Positions 1-7,485 of a stretch of 64,000 nt of DNA are shown piece after piece. The position numbers and the translations under genes are program-made. Position 1 is the first letter of the stretch, and each line of letters starts with the position of its first letter. The notes under the pieces were generated by a model. The model was given only the letters and a program-made list of their open reading frames with translations. It did not search any database and was not told the DNA's origin. This DNA comes from Paraburkholderia nodosa. Lineage in GTDB: Bacteria > Pseudomonadota > Gammaproteobacteria > Burkholderiales > Burkholderiaceae. The stretch lies in NCBI RefSeq assembly GCF_001718195.1, contig NZ_MCNV01000002.1, positions 62,001 through 126,000 of the forward strand, given 5' to 3'.

Positions 1-722
1 ACGGGCGTCACGAGCCCGTAGCGGCAAGGCTCTTCGGCACGTTCCGGCACGTAGGTACCGAACAGGCGGTCGAAAATGATCAGGACTCCGCCATAGTTGG
101 CATCGAGATAGTCGACGTTCGAAGCGTGGTGCACGCGGTGGTTGGACGGCGTGTTGAACACGTACTCGAGCCAGCCGAGTTTCGGAATCCACGTGTTGTG
201 CAGCCAGAACTGATAGAGCAGATTGAGCGAGAGGATGGCGAGCACGACTTCGGGCCGCACGCCGAGCCACACGAGCGGCCCGAAGAACATGGCCGGGCCG
301 GTCAGCTTCCCGGTCCATCCCAGCCGGTAGGCAGACGAAAGCGTCAACTGGTTCGGCGAATGGTGCACGGCATGCGTGGCCCAGAAGAAGCGGATGCGGT
401 GCGAAGCGCGGTGATACCAGTAATAGCAGAACTCCTGACCGATGAAGAGCAGCAGCACGAGCGCAACCGTGTCGATATTCAGTGTGAAGAGCCGATGCTC
501 CCACGCGAAATCCAGGATCGGCGCGGCGAGAGAAAGCGGCAGGAACGCGAGGAGCTTGCGGCCCGCGAGGTCGGCGAGCGAAAGCCCAACCTCAGACCAA
601 TCGAATGCGGCCTCTCCCGCCGCTTCGCGGCGCTTCCTGAACGTGAGCACGCACGCCTCGATCAGCGAGACGGCAACGACGAACAGCGTGACATAGAACG
701 CGAGTTTTCCTGTAGTGAGCAT
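1..722 (-). CDS. Fatty acid hydroxylase / sterol desaturase family protein (3' end beyond window)
   Basis: Integral-membrane di-iron oxygenase of the fatty-acid hydroxylase/sterol desaturase superfamily, expected to hydroxylate or desaturate a lipid in the inner membrane; the substrate cannot be read. The frame opens at the ATG complementary to 720-722 (MLTTGKLAFYVTLFVVAVSL) and is open to base 1, so the C-terminus is missing. The histidine clusters that bind the iron pair are visible in order: HRASH, HAVHH and, further on, NHRVHH. Hydrophobic stretches lie at the N-terminus and on both sides of the first His box. It is transcribed away from the gene at 1055. Family is secure; specific function is not. 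Confidence 0.9.
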   Translation of the reverse strand, partial: MLTTGKLAFYVTLFVVAVSLIEACVLTFRKRREAAGEAAFDWSEVGLSLADLAGRKLLAFLPLSLAAPILDFAWEHRLFTLNIDTVALVLLLFIGQEFCYYWYHRASHRIRFFWATHAVHHSPNQLTLSSAYRLGWTGKLTGPAMFFGPLVWLGVRPEVVLAILSLNLLYQFWLHNTWIPKLGWLEYVFNTPSNHRVHHASNVDYLDANYGGVLIIFDRLFGTYVPERAEEPCRYGLVTP

Positions 723-1054
723 GATGGATCGTGTGCATTGAGCGCGTCTTGCGCGGTGAAGAAAGACGCGTGTTGCACGCAGGAGTCGCGGCGTCGCGTC
801 GGATGAAGGGCACTGTAGTGGCGCCCAACGGGAAAAACCACGCGCAAAGTATGTCGGGATATGTCACGCGCCACGCGCGCGAAACACCTCGATACGCCCG
901 CCGCGCCGCGTGCGCGGGGAGGGCGCGCCAGCGGCCCCGCGACGTGTAACACCGTGACATGGTTTACGACGCGACTTGCGCCTGGCCCAGCCCTATAGTT
1001 CGTTCCGCTAACACGCCGCAGCGTGCCTCCCGAAACGAACCGCAAGGACCTCTG
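723..1054. other. Divergent intergenic region
   Basis: About 330 bases between the hydroxylase start and the secreted protein at 1055. It should hold promoters for both. A TATAGT-like hexamer lies near 992 and an AAGGA ribosome binding site at 1044-1048 serves the gene at 1055. Small frames seen here have no signal of coding and no convincing start site. Confidence 0.5.
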
Positions 1055-2032
1055 ATGAAAACGCTCCCCCTCGTCGTCGCCGCGCTCATCGGCTTCGCCA
1101 GCGCCCCCGCTTTCGCCGGCTGGTCCGGCCACGGCACGGCATACACGCCGCACGGCACGTACAACGGCGCGCACTACGGTTCCTGCAGCGGCGGCACCTG
1201 CTCGCATGCGGGCGGCGTGGCCGGTCCCTGGGGCGGCGTCGCCACCAACAGCGGCTCCGTCACCCGCACCGCGCCGGGCCAGTTCAGCAACAGCGGCACG
1301 GCCTACGGTCCGAACGGCCGCTCGGTCCAGCATTCGGGCGATACGAGCTGCGCGGGCGGCACCTGCTCGCACACTGGCTCGCTCAACGGCTCGGATGGCC
1401 GCAGCGCGAGCACCGCGGGCAGCGTGACGCGCACGGCGCCGGGCCAGTACTCGTCGACGGGCACGGTCACGACGGGCAACGGCAACACCTACGGGCACTC
1501 GGCGTCCACGAGCTGCGCGGGCAACACGTGCAATCGCTCGGGCACCGTCACCGGCACGCAGGGCGGCAGCGTCTACCACTCGGGCAGCGCCACGGGCGTC
1601 GGAACCGGCGTGGTGACCACGGGCGGCGGCACGACCGTTGTCCATGGCGGCACCGTGACCACCGGCACGGTAACGACCTCGGGCACGACGGTCGCCGTCG
1701 TCGGCGCCCCGGTCCCCGTGCCCGCGCCGGTCTTCGTCACGCCGCCGCCGCCCAGCACCACGGTGTATGTCGCCCCGCCGCCGCCCGCCCCCAAGACGGT
1801 CGTCGTCGCGCCCGCACCTGCACCGCAGACGGTTTATGTCGCGACTCCTGCACCGAAGACCGTCTATGTCGCGCCTCCCGCACCGAAGGTCGTCTACGTG
1901 GCGCCGCCGGCACCCAAGGTCGTCTATGTTGGCCAGCCGCTGCCGCGCGCCGTGTACATCGCCCCGCGCCCCGCCGTGTGGATTCCCGGCCACTGGGTCG
2001 GCCGCGTGTGGGTCCCGGCTCACTGGGCCTGA
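1055..2032 (+). CDS. Secreted protein with three Cys-pair repeats and a proline-rich tail
   Basis: 325-residue exported protein of unknown function. The start at 1055 is chosen because it begins a clean signal peptide (MKTLPLVVAALIGFASA, cleavage after AFA) and has an AAGGA site 7 bases upstream; the longer reading from 959 adds unlikely sequence. Residues about 22-190 contain three imperfect repeats of roughly 55-60 residues, each carrying a C-x4-C pair (SCSGGTCSH, SCAGGTCSH, SCAGNTCNR) followed by a G/S/T-rich stretch and, in the first two, SVTRTAPGQ. A T/V-rich segment follows, then a repeated APK(T/V)VYVAPP proline-rich stretch and a W-rich end (HWVGRVWVPAHWA). Probably periplasmic or surface located. 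The repeats suggest a disulfide-stapled fibrous fold, which is inference. Confidence 0.75.
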   Translation: MKTLPLVVAALIGFASAPAFAGWSGHGTAYTPHGTYNGAHYGSCSGGTCSHAGGVAGPWGGVATNSGSVTRTAPGQFSNSGTAYGPNGRSVQHSGDTSCAGGTCSHTGSLNGSDGRSASTAGSVTRTAPGQYSSTGTVTTGNGNTYGHSASTSCAGNTCNRSGTVTGTQGGSVYHSGSATGVGTGVVTTGGGTTVVHGGTVTTGTVTTSGTTVAVVGAPVPVPAPVFVTPPPPSTTVYVAPPPPAPKTVVVAPAPAPQTVYVATPAPKTVYVAPPAPKVVYVAPPAPKVVYVGQPLPRAVYIAPRPAVWIPGHWVGRVWVPAHWA

Positions 2033-2134
2033 ACCATCACTGGCGGCTGCGGATTCGCATGACCCGCAGCCGCCCGCCTCATTCGCTTGATCGACCGGCC
2101 GGCGAGCTACGTCGGCCACCTCACGGAGAACACC

Positions 2135-2440
2135 ATGAAGAAGATGATCGCTGCCCTCGTTTTGTGTATCGTTTCAGCAGCGGTTTGCGTGCCGGCATCG
2201 GCTCAGGCCTTGCCGGACGGCTCAGGCGACAGCGCGCGCGTCGAACGCATGATGGCGCAGCTGCAAGGGCGTTTCGCCGCCGCGAACACGACGCACGACG
2301 GCAAGCTCACGCGCGAGCAGGCGCAGGCGGGTATGCCGAAGGTCGCGCAGCACTTCGACGAAATCGACACGCAAAAGGCCGGCTTCGTCACCCTCGCGCA
2401 GATCGAGGACTTCATGCGAGCGCGCGCAGCAGCCCGATGA
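2135..2440 (+). CDS. Small periplasmic EF-hand-like protein
   Basis: 101-residue exported protein. The ATG at 2135 begins a typical signal peptide (MKKMIAALVLCIVSAAVC, cleavage near ASA/QA). Two degenerate EF-hand loops follow: one around THDGKLTREQA and one around DTQKAGFVTLAQIEDF; both have lost some of the usual acidic calcium ligands, so tight calcium binding is doubtful. The gene ends 16 bases before the response regulator start, and the three genes probably form one transcript. Such EF-hand proteins next to OmpR/EnvZ-type systems may act as target or signal; that role is inferred from position only. Confidence 0.75.
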   Translation: MKKMIAALVLCIVSAAVCVPASAQALPDGSGDSARVERMMAQLQGRFAAANTTHDGKLTREQAQAGMPKVAQHFDEIDTQKAGFVTLAQIEDFMRARAAAR

Positions 2441-2456
2441 ACGCCGGAGGCGTCAC

Positions 2457-3170
2457 ATGGAGCAGGCAAACAGGATCATCGTGCTCGACGACGAAGCCGA
2501 ACTGCGCAACATGCTGCAGCGCTTTCTCACGAGCCAGGGTTTCGAGGTACGCGCCGTCGCCGACGGCAAGCGCCTCGACCGCCTGCTCCAGCGTGAGCCC
2601 TACGACCTCCTCGTGCTCGATCTCATGATGGAGCCCGAAGACGGCCTCACCGTATGCCGACGCCTGCGCGCCGAAGGCCAGACGCTGCCGATCCTCATGC
2701 TCACCGCGAAAGGCGATGCCGCCGACAAGGTGATCGGCCTTGAAACCGGCGCCGACGACTATCTCGCCAAGCCGTTTCTCCCCGACGAACTGGTCGCGCG
2801 CATTCGCGCCCTGTTGCGTCGCCAGAAGATGGCCTCGGGCGAGCCCACGGTCACCTCGCAAATGCTGCGCTTCGGCGACTTTCAGTTCGACGTTGGCAAA
2901 CAAACGCTCTACCGCGACGGCACGCCCATCGAAGTCCACTCGGCGCAGATGCTGCTGCTTCACGCGCTCGGCTCGTCGCCGAATCGCGCTGTGAGCCGCG
3001 ACAACCTGCTCGCCCGCGCGCGCGGACGCGACCACAGCGCGCTCGACCGCAGCGTGGACGTGCAGATCCTGCGCCTGCGCCAGATCGTCGAGGACGATCC
3101 CGCCAAGCCGCGCTTCATCAAGACCGTCTGGGGCATCGGCTACATGCTGGTGGCCGGCGTCGAATCGTAA
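2457..3170 (+). CDS. OmpR-family response regulator
   Basis: 237-residue two-component response regulator. The receiver domain (about 5-120) has the acidic pair D11-D12, the phospho-acceptor Asp55 in LLVLDLMM, Thr83 and Lys105 in DYLAKPF. The C-terminal winged-helix (about 140-232) ends in the usual KTVWGIGYML. One difference from most OmpR members is MEPEDGL where the family has a proline/glycine turn of the type LPGEDGL. A GGAGG site lies 8 bases before the ATG. Its stop codon overlaps the start of the sensor kinase by one base (TAATG), so the two are translationally coupled. The regulated genes are unknown; the EF-hand gene just upstream is a likely member of its own unit. Confidence 0.93.
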   Translation: MEQANRIIVLDDEAELRNMLQRFLTSQGFEVRAVADGKRLDRLLQREPYDLLVLDLMMEPEDGLTVCRRLRAEGQTLPILMLTAKGDAADKVIGLETGADDYLAKPFLPDELVARIRALLRRQKMASGEPTVTSQMLRFGDFQFDVGKQTLYRDGTPIEVHSAQMLLLHALGSSPNRAVSRDNLLARARGRDHSALDRSVDVQILRLRQIVEDDPAKPRFIKTVWGIGYMLVAGVES

Positions 3171-4567
3171 TGCGCTTGCGCCTGCCGCGCTCGCTGCTCT
3201 CGCGCAACATCGCGCTGCTGGTGGCGCTCGTCGCGCTCTCGCAGATCTGCTCGCTCGTCGTCCTGCTGCACTTCGTGCAGCGCCCACGCATCGAACGCGC
3301 CTCGATCATCTTCGCCGATTACGTCAAGCTGCTCGACACCACGCTCGCGTCCATGCCACCCGACGAAGGGCGCGCGGCGGCCGCGCGGTTCGATGCGCGC
3401 CGTGCGGCGCCGCCACAAGCGTCGAGCGAGGCGCAGCCGAGTCTCGTCGACTTTTTCCGCACCTGGCAGCGCGACGTGTTCGTCGAAGCGCTGCAAAGCC
3501 ATCTGCCGCCCGAGTTGCTGGTGCGCTGGGACGCGAGTCACGACGAGACCGTACCCGCCGCGGCTGGCGAAGCCGCCCAGGAGCGCCTGTGGATCCGCCT
3601 TCACGCAGCGGGCGAACCGGTCTGGATCGCCCTGCCGGTGACCGCCGACGCGCGAGCGAGCGGCATCACTACGGCGTTGATCCTCTCCGCCGCGCTCGCG
3701 CTGCTCGCCGCGCTCACCGGCTACCTGTTGCAGCGCCACATCAACCGCCCGCTGCGCAAACTCGCGCGCGCGGCGCGGCGCGTGAGCGCAGGCGAAACGC
3801 CGCCGCCACTGCCGACCAACGGCCCGACCGAAATCGCCCAGGTGAGCCACGCCTTCAACCAGATGACCGAAGCGCTGAAGCAGGCTGAGGCCACGCGCGC
3901 GCTGATGCTGGCCGGCGTCTCGCACGACATCCGCACGCCACTCACGAAACTGCGCCTTGCGATTGCGATGGCGCTGCCGCGCGGCAGCAACGACGCGCTC
4001 GTGGCCTCGTCCGAGAGCTATCTGGACCAGATCGACACGATCCTCCAGCAGTTCATGGACTACGCAGGCAGCGGCGAGCGCGAAGCGCCGCAACCGGGCG
4101 ACCTCAACGCGCTCGCGGGCCAACTCGTTGCCGACTTCGCGGGGCTCGGGCACGAATTCGATTTCGACGAGGGTGAATTGCCGGTTTTCGCGTTCCGGCC
4201 CATCGCGGTTATGCGTCTGCTGATGAATCTCATGCAGAACGCCGTGAACTATGGCCGCACAGGTCTGACGATTCGCACGTGGCGCGACGACGACACCGCC
4301 TGCGTGATCGTTGCCGACCGTGGCAACGGCATCCGCGCCGAGGAACTGGAGCGCCTCAAATCGCCCTTCAGCCGCGGCGCGAACGCCCGTACTCATTCGG
4401 GCGGATCGGGCCTCGGGCTTGCCATCGTCGAGCGGATCGCGCGGCTGCACGGCGGCTCGCTCACCTTCCGCGACCGCGAAGGCGGCGGCCTCGAAGCCGT
4501 CGTGCGCCTGCCGCTGAACCGTCCCTCGTCGAGTCGGAACGGCGCGCCGCCGGCCGTGCGCCCATGA
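3170..4567 (+). CDS. EnvZ-like sensor histidine kinase
   Basis: 465-residue membrane sensor kinase paired with the response regulator ahead of it (one-base overlap). Transmembrane segments lie at about 13-36 and 167-187, enclosing a periplasmic domain of roughly 130 residues. A HAMP linker follows (about 190-240), then the phospho-acceptor His252 in AGVSHDIRTPLTKLRL, and an ATPase domain with N box LMNLMQNAVNYG, G1 VADRGNGI and G2 GGSGLGLAIV. Architecture and box spelling match the EnvZ/RisS-type kinases of Betaproteobacteria. The signal is not known; acid, osmotic or envelope stress are possibilities from relatives only. Confidence 0.92.
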   Translation: MRLRLPRSLLSRNIALLVALVALSQICSLVVLLHFVQRPRIERASIIFADYVKLLDTTLASMPPDEGRAAAARFDARRAAPPQASSEAQPSLVDFFRTWQRDVFVEALQSHLPPELLVRWDASHDETVPAAAGEAAQERLWIRLHAAGEPVWIALPVTADARASGITTALILSAALALLAALTGYLLQRHINRPLRKLARAARRVSAGETPPPLPTNGPTEIAQVSHAFNQMTEALKQAEATRALMLAGVSHDIRTPLTKLRLAIAMALPRGSNDALVASSESYLDQIDTILQQFMDYAGSGEREAPQPGDLNALAGQLVADFAGLGHEFDFDEGELPVFAFRPIAVMRLLMNLMQNAVNYGRTGLTIRTWRDDDTACVIVADRGNGIRAEELERLKSPFSRGANARTHSGGSGLGLAIVERIARLHGGSLTFRDREGGGLEAVVRLPLNRPSSSRNGAPPAVRP

Positions 4568-4756
4568 CATGACTCGACATAATTTGCGCGTGGATTTCGT
4601 GCGCCCTTCCCCCCATACTTGCGCCTGAGCCTGAGCAACGGAGCAGAACAAACCGAAGCCCAGACGCCGAAGCACCCTGGTCGATAGTTCGCCATCCTGA
4701 ATAAATTGCGAGTATCGGCAGAAACGAGACACTCTTTCAGGTAAAAGGACATCGAC

Positions 4757-5524
4757 ATGCAAACGATCATCAACTTCCTCGTCAACAAGGCCAAGCGCAT
4801 CGCGGGCACCACGTTCCTCGCCGGCGCGCTGTTCGCGAGCGGCTGCGCGTCGGCCGCGCCGGTCGTGCAGACGAACGGCCCGCTCCCGCAACTGCACGCC
4901 GACGTCGTCTACGTCTACACGTTCGACGCCGCCGCCGACCAGGTGAAGCTCGACAGCACCGGCATGCTGCACAAGCTCAAGACGATGACGAGCGGCGAGT
5001 CGTCGGCGCAGCAGCAACAGCAGGCCGCGCTGCAAACGCGCGAGCATCTCGCCGATCAGCTCGTGAGCGAACTTCAGAAAATGGGCCTGCCCGCCGTGCG
5101 CATGGACGGTCCCGCACCCGCTGGCCACAACGCGTTGATCGTGGAAGGCCGCATCGACACGATGGACGCGGGCAGCAGCCGCCGCCGCATGCTGATTGGT
5201 CTCGGCGCGGGCAAGAGCGAAGTGGGCGCGACGATCGCGGTGCTGTTCCAGCCCGCCAACGGCGGCGAACCGCAACCGCTCCTGAGCTTCCAGACGAAGT
5301 CGGATAGCGGCCATATGCCTGGCATGGCCGAGACGGCGGGCGTGGGCGCGGCGGCTGGCCATGTGGCGACGGCCGCGGTGGTGGGCGGCGGTCTGCACGG
5401 CGCCTCGGAGGCGAAGCGCGACACGCTCTCGTCGGATGCCGGCAAGCTGGCCCGCTCGATTGCGAAGGAAATCACGCAAATCAGCACGCAGAACGGCTGG
5501 ATGGCAACGACGACGAAGAGCTGA
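4757..5524 (+). CDS. DUF4410-type lipoprotein
   Basis: 255-residue envelope protein. The N-terminus (MQTIINFLVNKAKRIAGTTF then LAGALFASGC) looks like a lipoprotein signal with acceptor Cys30, although the position -3 residue is Ala rather than Leu. The mature part (about 45-240) has the features of DUF4410: a YVYTFD strand, a conserved helix LADQLVSELQKMGLPA, the strand ALIVEGRIDTMDAGS, RRMLIGLGAGKSEVGA, and a late helix DAGKLARSIAKEITQ. It stands alone, with a hairpin terminator just after it. Function in the family is not established; outer-membrane association is probable. Confidence 0.75.
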   Translation: MQTIINFLVNKAKRIAGTTFLAGALFASGCASAAPVVQTNGPLPQLHADVVYVYTFDAAADQVKLDSTGMLHKLKTMTSGESSAQQQQQAALQTREHLADQLVSELQKMGLPAVRMDGPAPAGHNALIVEGRIDTMDAGSSRRRMLIGLGAGKSEVGATIAVLFQPANGGEPQPLLSFQTKSDSGHMPGMAETAGVGAAAGHVATAAVVGGGLHGASEAKRDTLSSDAGKLARSIAKEITQISTQNGWMATTTKS

Positions 5525-5567
5525 TACGGAGGAAGCGCGCTGCGCAGCGCAAGGATACGTGCCCTTT

Positions 5568-5600
5568 ACGGCGACGGTTCGATACCGCCGCCGTCTTTTT
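5568..5600 (+). terminator. Rho-independent terminator after the DUF4410 gene
   Basis: Ten-base stem with one mismatch (ACGGCGACGG against CCGCCGCCGT), seven-base loop TTCGATA, then CTTTTTG. It lies 44 bases after the DUF4410 stop codon. Confidence 0.7.
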
Positions 5601-5602
5601 GT

Positions 5603-5791
5603 TTAATGCGCCTGCGGTTCGCGCTGCGCCTGCGGCTCACGATATCGCGCGAACTTCGACGTATGGCCGATGCCGGGATTGAAGCCGTTGCATGGATCGA
5701 GCGTTTCGTAAAACGACTTCAGCGCAGGCTTCGCATCGTAGAGACGGCCGACGTTGTGCTCAGCGGGCTATTCGGCGCCGCGCGCGTCGAA
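5603..5791 (-). pseudogene. dld: Relic of quinone-dependent D-lactate dehydrogenase (C-terminal end)
   Basis: Reading leftwards from the end of the HpnR gene, one frame gives FDARGAE-stop-PAEHNVGRLYDA, then KSFYETLDPCNGFNPGIGHTS and an ordinary stop at 5603-5605. This matches, from memory, the last 55 or so residues of the FAD enzyme Dld (E. coli: GAEYPAEHNVGHLY and FNPGIGKTSK). The tyrosine expected in GAEYPAEHNVG is a TAG stop (5768-5770), and nothing of the rest of the enzyme is present. It is therefore the tail of a lost gene, cut off at the point where the HpnR gene now ends. Identity is strong over this short stretch; there is no reason to expect expression. Confidence 0.75.
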
Positions 5792-5849
5792 CCTCGACGG
5801 CAGGACGCGCGCGCAACCGGTGTACGTCAAGACGGCGCCGGCCGAACAA

Positions 5850-7394
5850 TCAGCCGAGACCCATGCGTGTCTCGTCGACGAACTTCTCCGTGGCGTCGTC
5901 GATCTTGCGGCCCTTGCGGCCGGAGGGGCCGTGAATGTAGACGGTCTTCATATCGACCTGCGGCGCGCCGCTCGTGCCGGGGGGCGGCGTCATCTCGTAG
6001 TGGACTTCGCGCGCGTGGTCGGCCATTTGCAGGCGCGGATCGAACACCGAGTTGAAACGCCACAGCATGCGCACGAAATTGGTCTGGCCGTGCAATAGCA
6101 GATGCGTGGCCTGACCCGCCGCGCCGCGCAGCGCGGTCCAGCCCATGTGCTTGCGATTGAGCACCTGCTGCGTGCTCACGAGTTCCGCGTAGAACTCGGG
6201 CAGCGGAAGCTGCGTCGGCACGACGGCGTGCTGGATGTCATAAAGGCGATAGTCGAGGCTCGTGAGGCGCCGCGCCTCGCGCTGCCAGTTCTCCGTGCCC
6301 GGATATGGCGTATTCACGCTGATATTGACGATCTCGGGAATCTCCAGGCACCACTGGCGGATCGTCTCGAAGCGTTCGCGGTCCCAGTCCGGATCGGCAA
6401 TCAGGTTGATCGCGACGGTAATCCCCAACGAACGCGCGAATTCGAGCGCCTCGAAATTCTTGTCAAGGCTGATCCGTTTGCGAAACGCCTTGAGCCCCGC
6501 CTCGTCGATCGCCTCCAGACCGAGGAACATGTACTTCAGGCCAATGGACTGCCACAGACGGAACACGTCCTTGTTGCGCAGAAGCACGTCGCCACGCGTT
6601 TCCAGGTAGTAGCGCTTGTCGATGCCGCGCCGCTTGATCGCCTCGCCGATCGCCATGCCGTGTTCGGCATGCACGAACGCCACGTCGTCGACGATGAATA
6701 CGCCCGGCTCGCGCAACGCCGCCAGTTCGTCCACGACGACTTCGGGGCTGCGCGTGCGGTAGCTGCGTCCGTAGAACGTCCATGCGCTGCAGAACGTGCA
6801 GTCCCACGGGCAGCCACGCGCGAACTCGATGGAGGCGCAGGGATCGAGCGTGCCGATGAAATACTTGCGGCGATGGCGTAGCAGGTCGCGCGCGGGCCGT
6901 ACCGGATCGAGATTCTCGACGAAGCCTGGCGGCGGACCCGATCCGTGGCTCGTGAGGACGCCGGGCACCGCGAGCAGGTCGGTGCGGCGCGACACCGCTT
7001 CGAGCAGTTCGTTCACCGAAGCTTCACCCTCGCCGCGCAGCACGCAATCGATCGCGCCTTCGGCATGGCGCAGCAGATCGTGTGCGGTGAACGACACGCT
7101 GTGGCCCCCGACGAAGACGAAACACGAGGGAAGCGCGGCCTTCACGGCCTTCGAGAGATCGATGATCTCGGGAATGTTGGCCAGATAGTTGCCCGAGAAG
7201 CAGAGCGCCTCGGGCTGCCAGTCACGCACCATGCGCATGAGGTCACGGTGTGTCTCGACCTGCAGATCGAGCAGGCGCACGTCATGGCCCGCATCGCGCG
7301 CCGTACCGGCTACGGATTCGAGACCCAGCGGCTCGAGCCGCAGGAACACGCGCGTGTACATCAGTCCGCTCGGGTGGACAGCAAGCAATTTCAT
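5850..7394 (-). CDS. hpnR: B12-binding radical SAM protein, probable hopanoid C-3 methylase
   Basis: 514-residue radical SAM enzyme. An N-terminal cobalamin-binding domain (about 1-140, with VGGHSVSF) is followed by the iron-sulfur motif C195-x3-C199-x2-C202 in RGCPWDCTFCSAW and a TIM-barrel with FLGLEAIDEAGLKAFRKR. Length, the opening MKLLAVHPSGLMYTRVFLRL and the domain order agree with HpnR, which methylates hopanoids at C-3 using SAM and B12. The C-terminal part (about 380-514) fits the extra domain of that family. A second hopanoid gene, hpnN, lies in this window at 53 kb, which fits a hopanoid-making host. It is separated from the GntP gene by about 90 bases. Another B12 radical SAM methylase cannot be fully excluded. 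Confidence 0.75.
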   Translation of the reverse strand: MKLLAVHPSGLMYTRVFLRLEPLGLESVAGTARDAGHDVRLLDLQVETHRDLMRMVRDWQPEALCFSGNYLANIPEIIDLSKAVKAALPSCFVFVGGHSVSFTAHDLLRHAEGAIDCVLRGEGEASVNELLEAVSRRTDLLAVPGVLTSHGSGPPPGFVENLDPVRPARDLLRHRRKYFIGTLDPCASIEFARGCPWDCTFCSAWTFYGRSYRTRSPEVVVDELAALREPGVFIVDDVAFVHAEHGMAIGEAIKRRGIDKRYYLETRGDVLLRNKDVFRLWQSIGLKYMFLGLEAIDEAGLKAFRKRISLDKNFEALEFARSLGITVAINLIADPDWDRERFETIRQWCLEIPEIVNISVNTPYPGTENWQREARRLTSLDYRLYDIQHAVVPTQLPLPEFYAELVSTQQVLNRKHMGWTALRGAAGQATHLLLHGQTNFVRMLWRFNSVFDPRLQMADHAREVHYEMTPPPGTSGAPQVDMKTVYIHGPSGRKGRKIDDATEKFVDETRMGLG

Positions 7395-7485
7395 GAAGCC
7401 TCCTTGCGAAGGGCCGCCGCTTCGCGAGAGTCTACGCGCGTTGGCGGATCGCTGCCCCGCGGCGTGTTTCGCGCAGGAACGCCAG

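Noticed and set aside
3140..5479. Long minus-strand frame of 779 codons opposite the sensor kinase and lipoprotein genes
   Set aside because: High-GC shadow. Its sequence is R/A/H/G-rich without any domain, and the plus strand holds two clear genes with motifs and ribosome binding sites.
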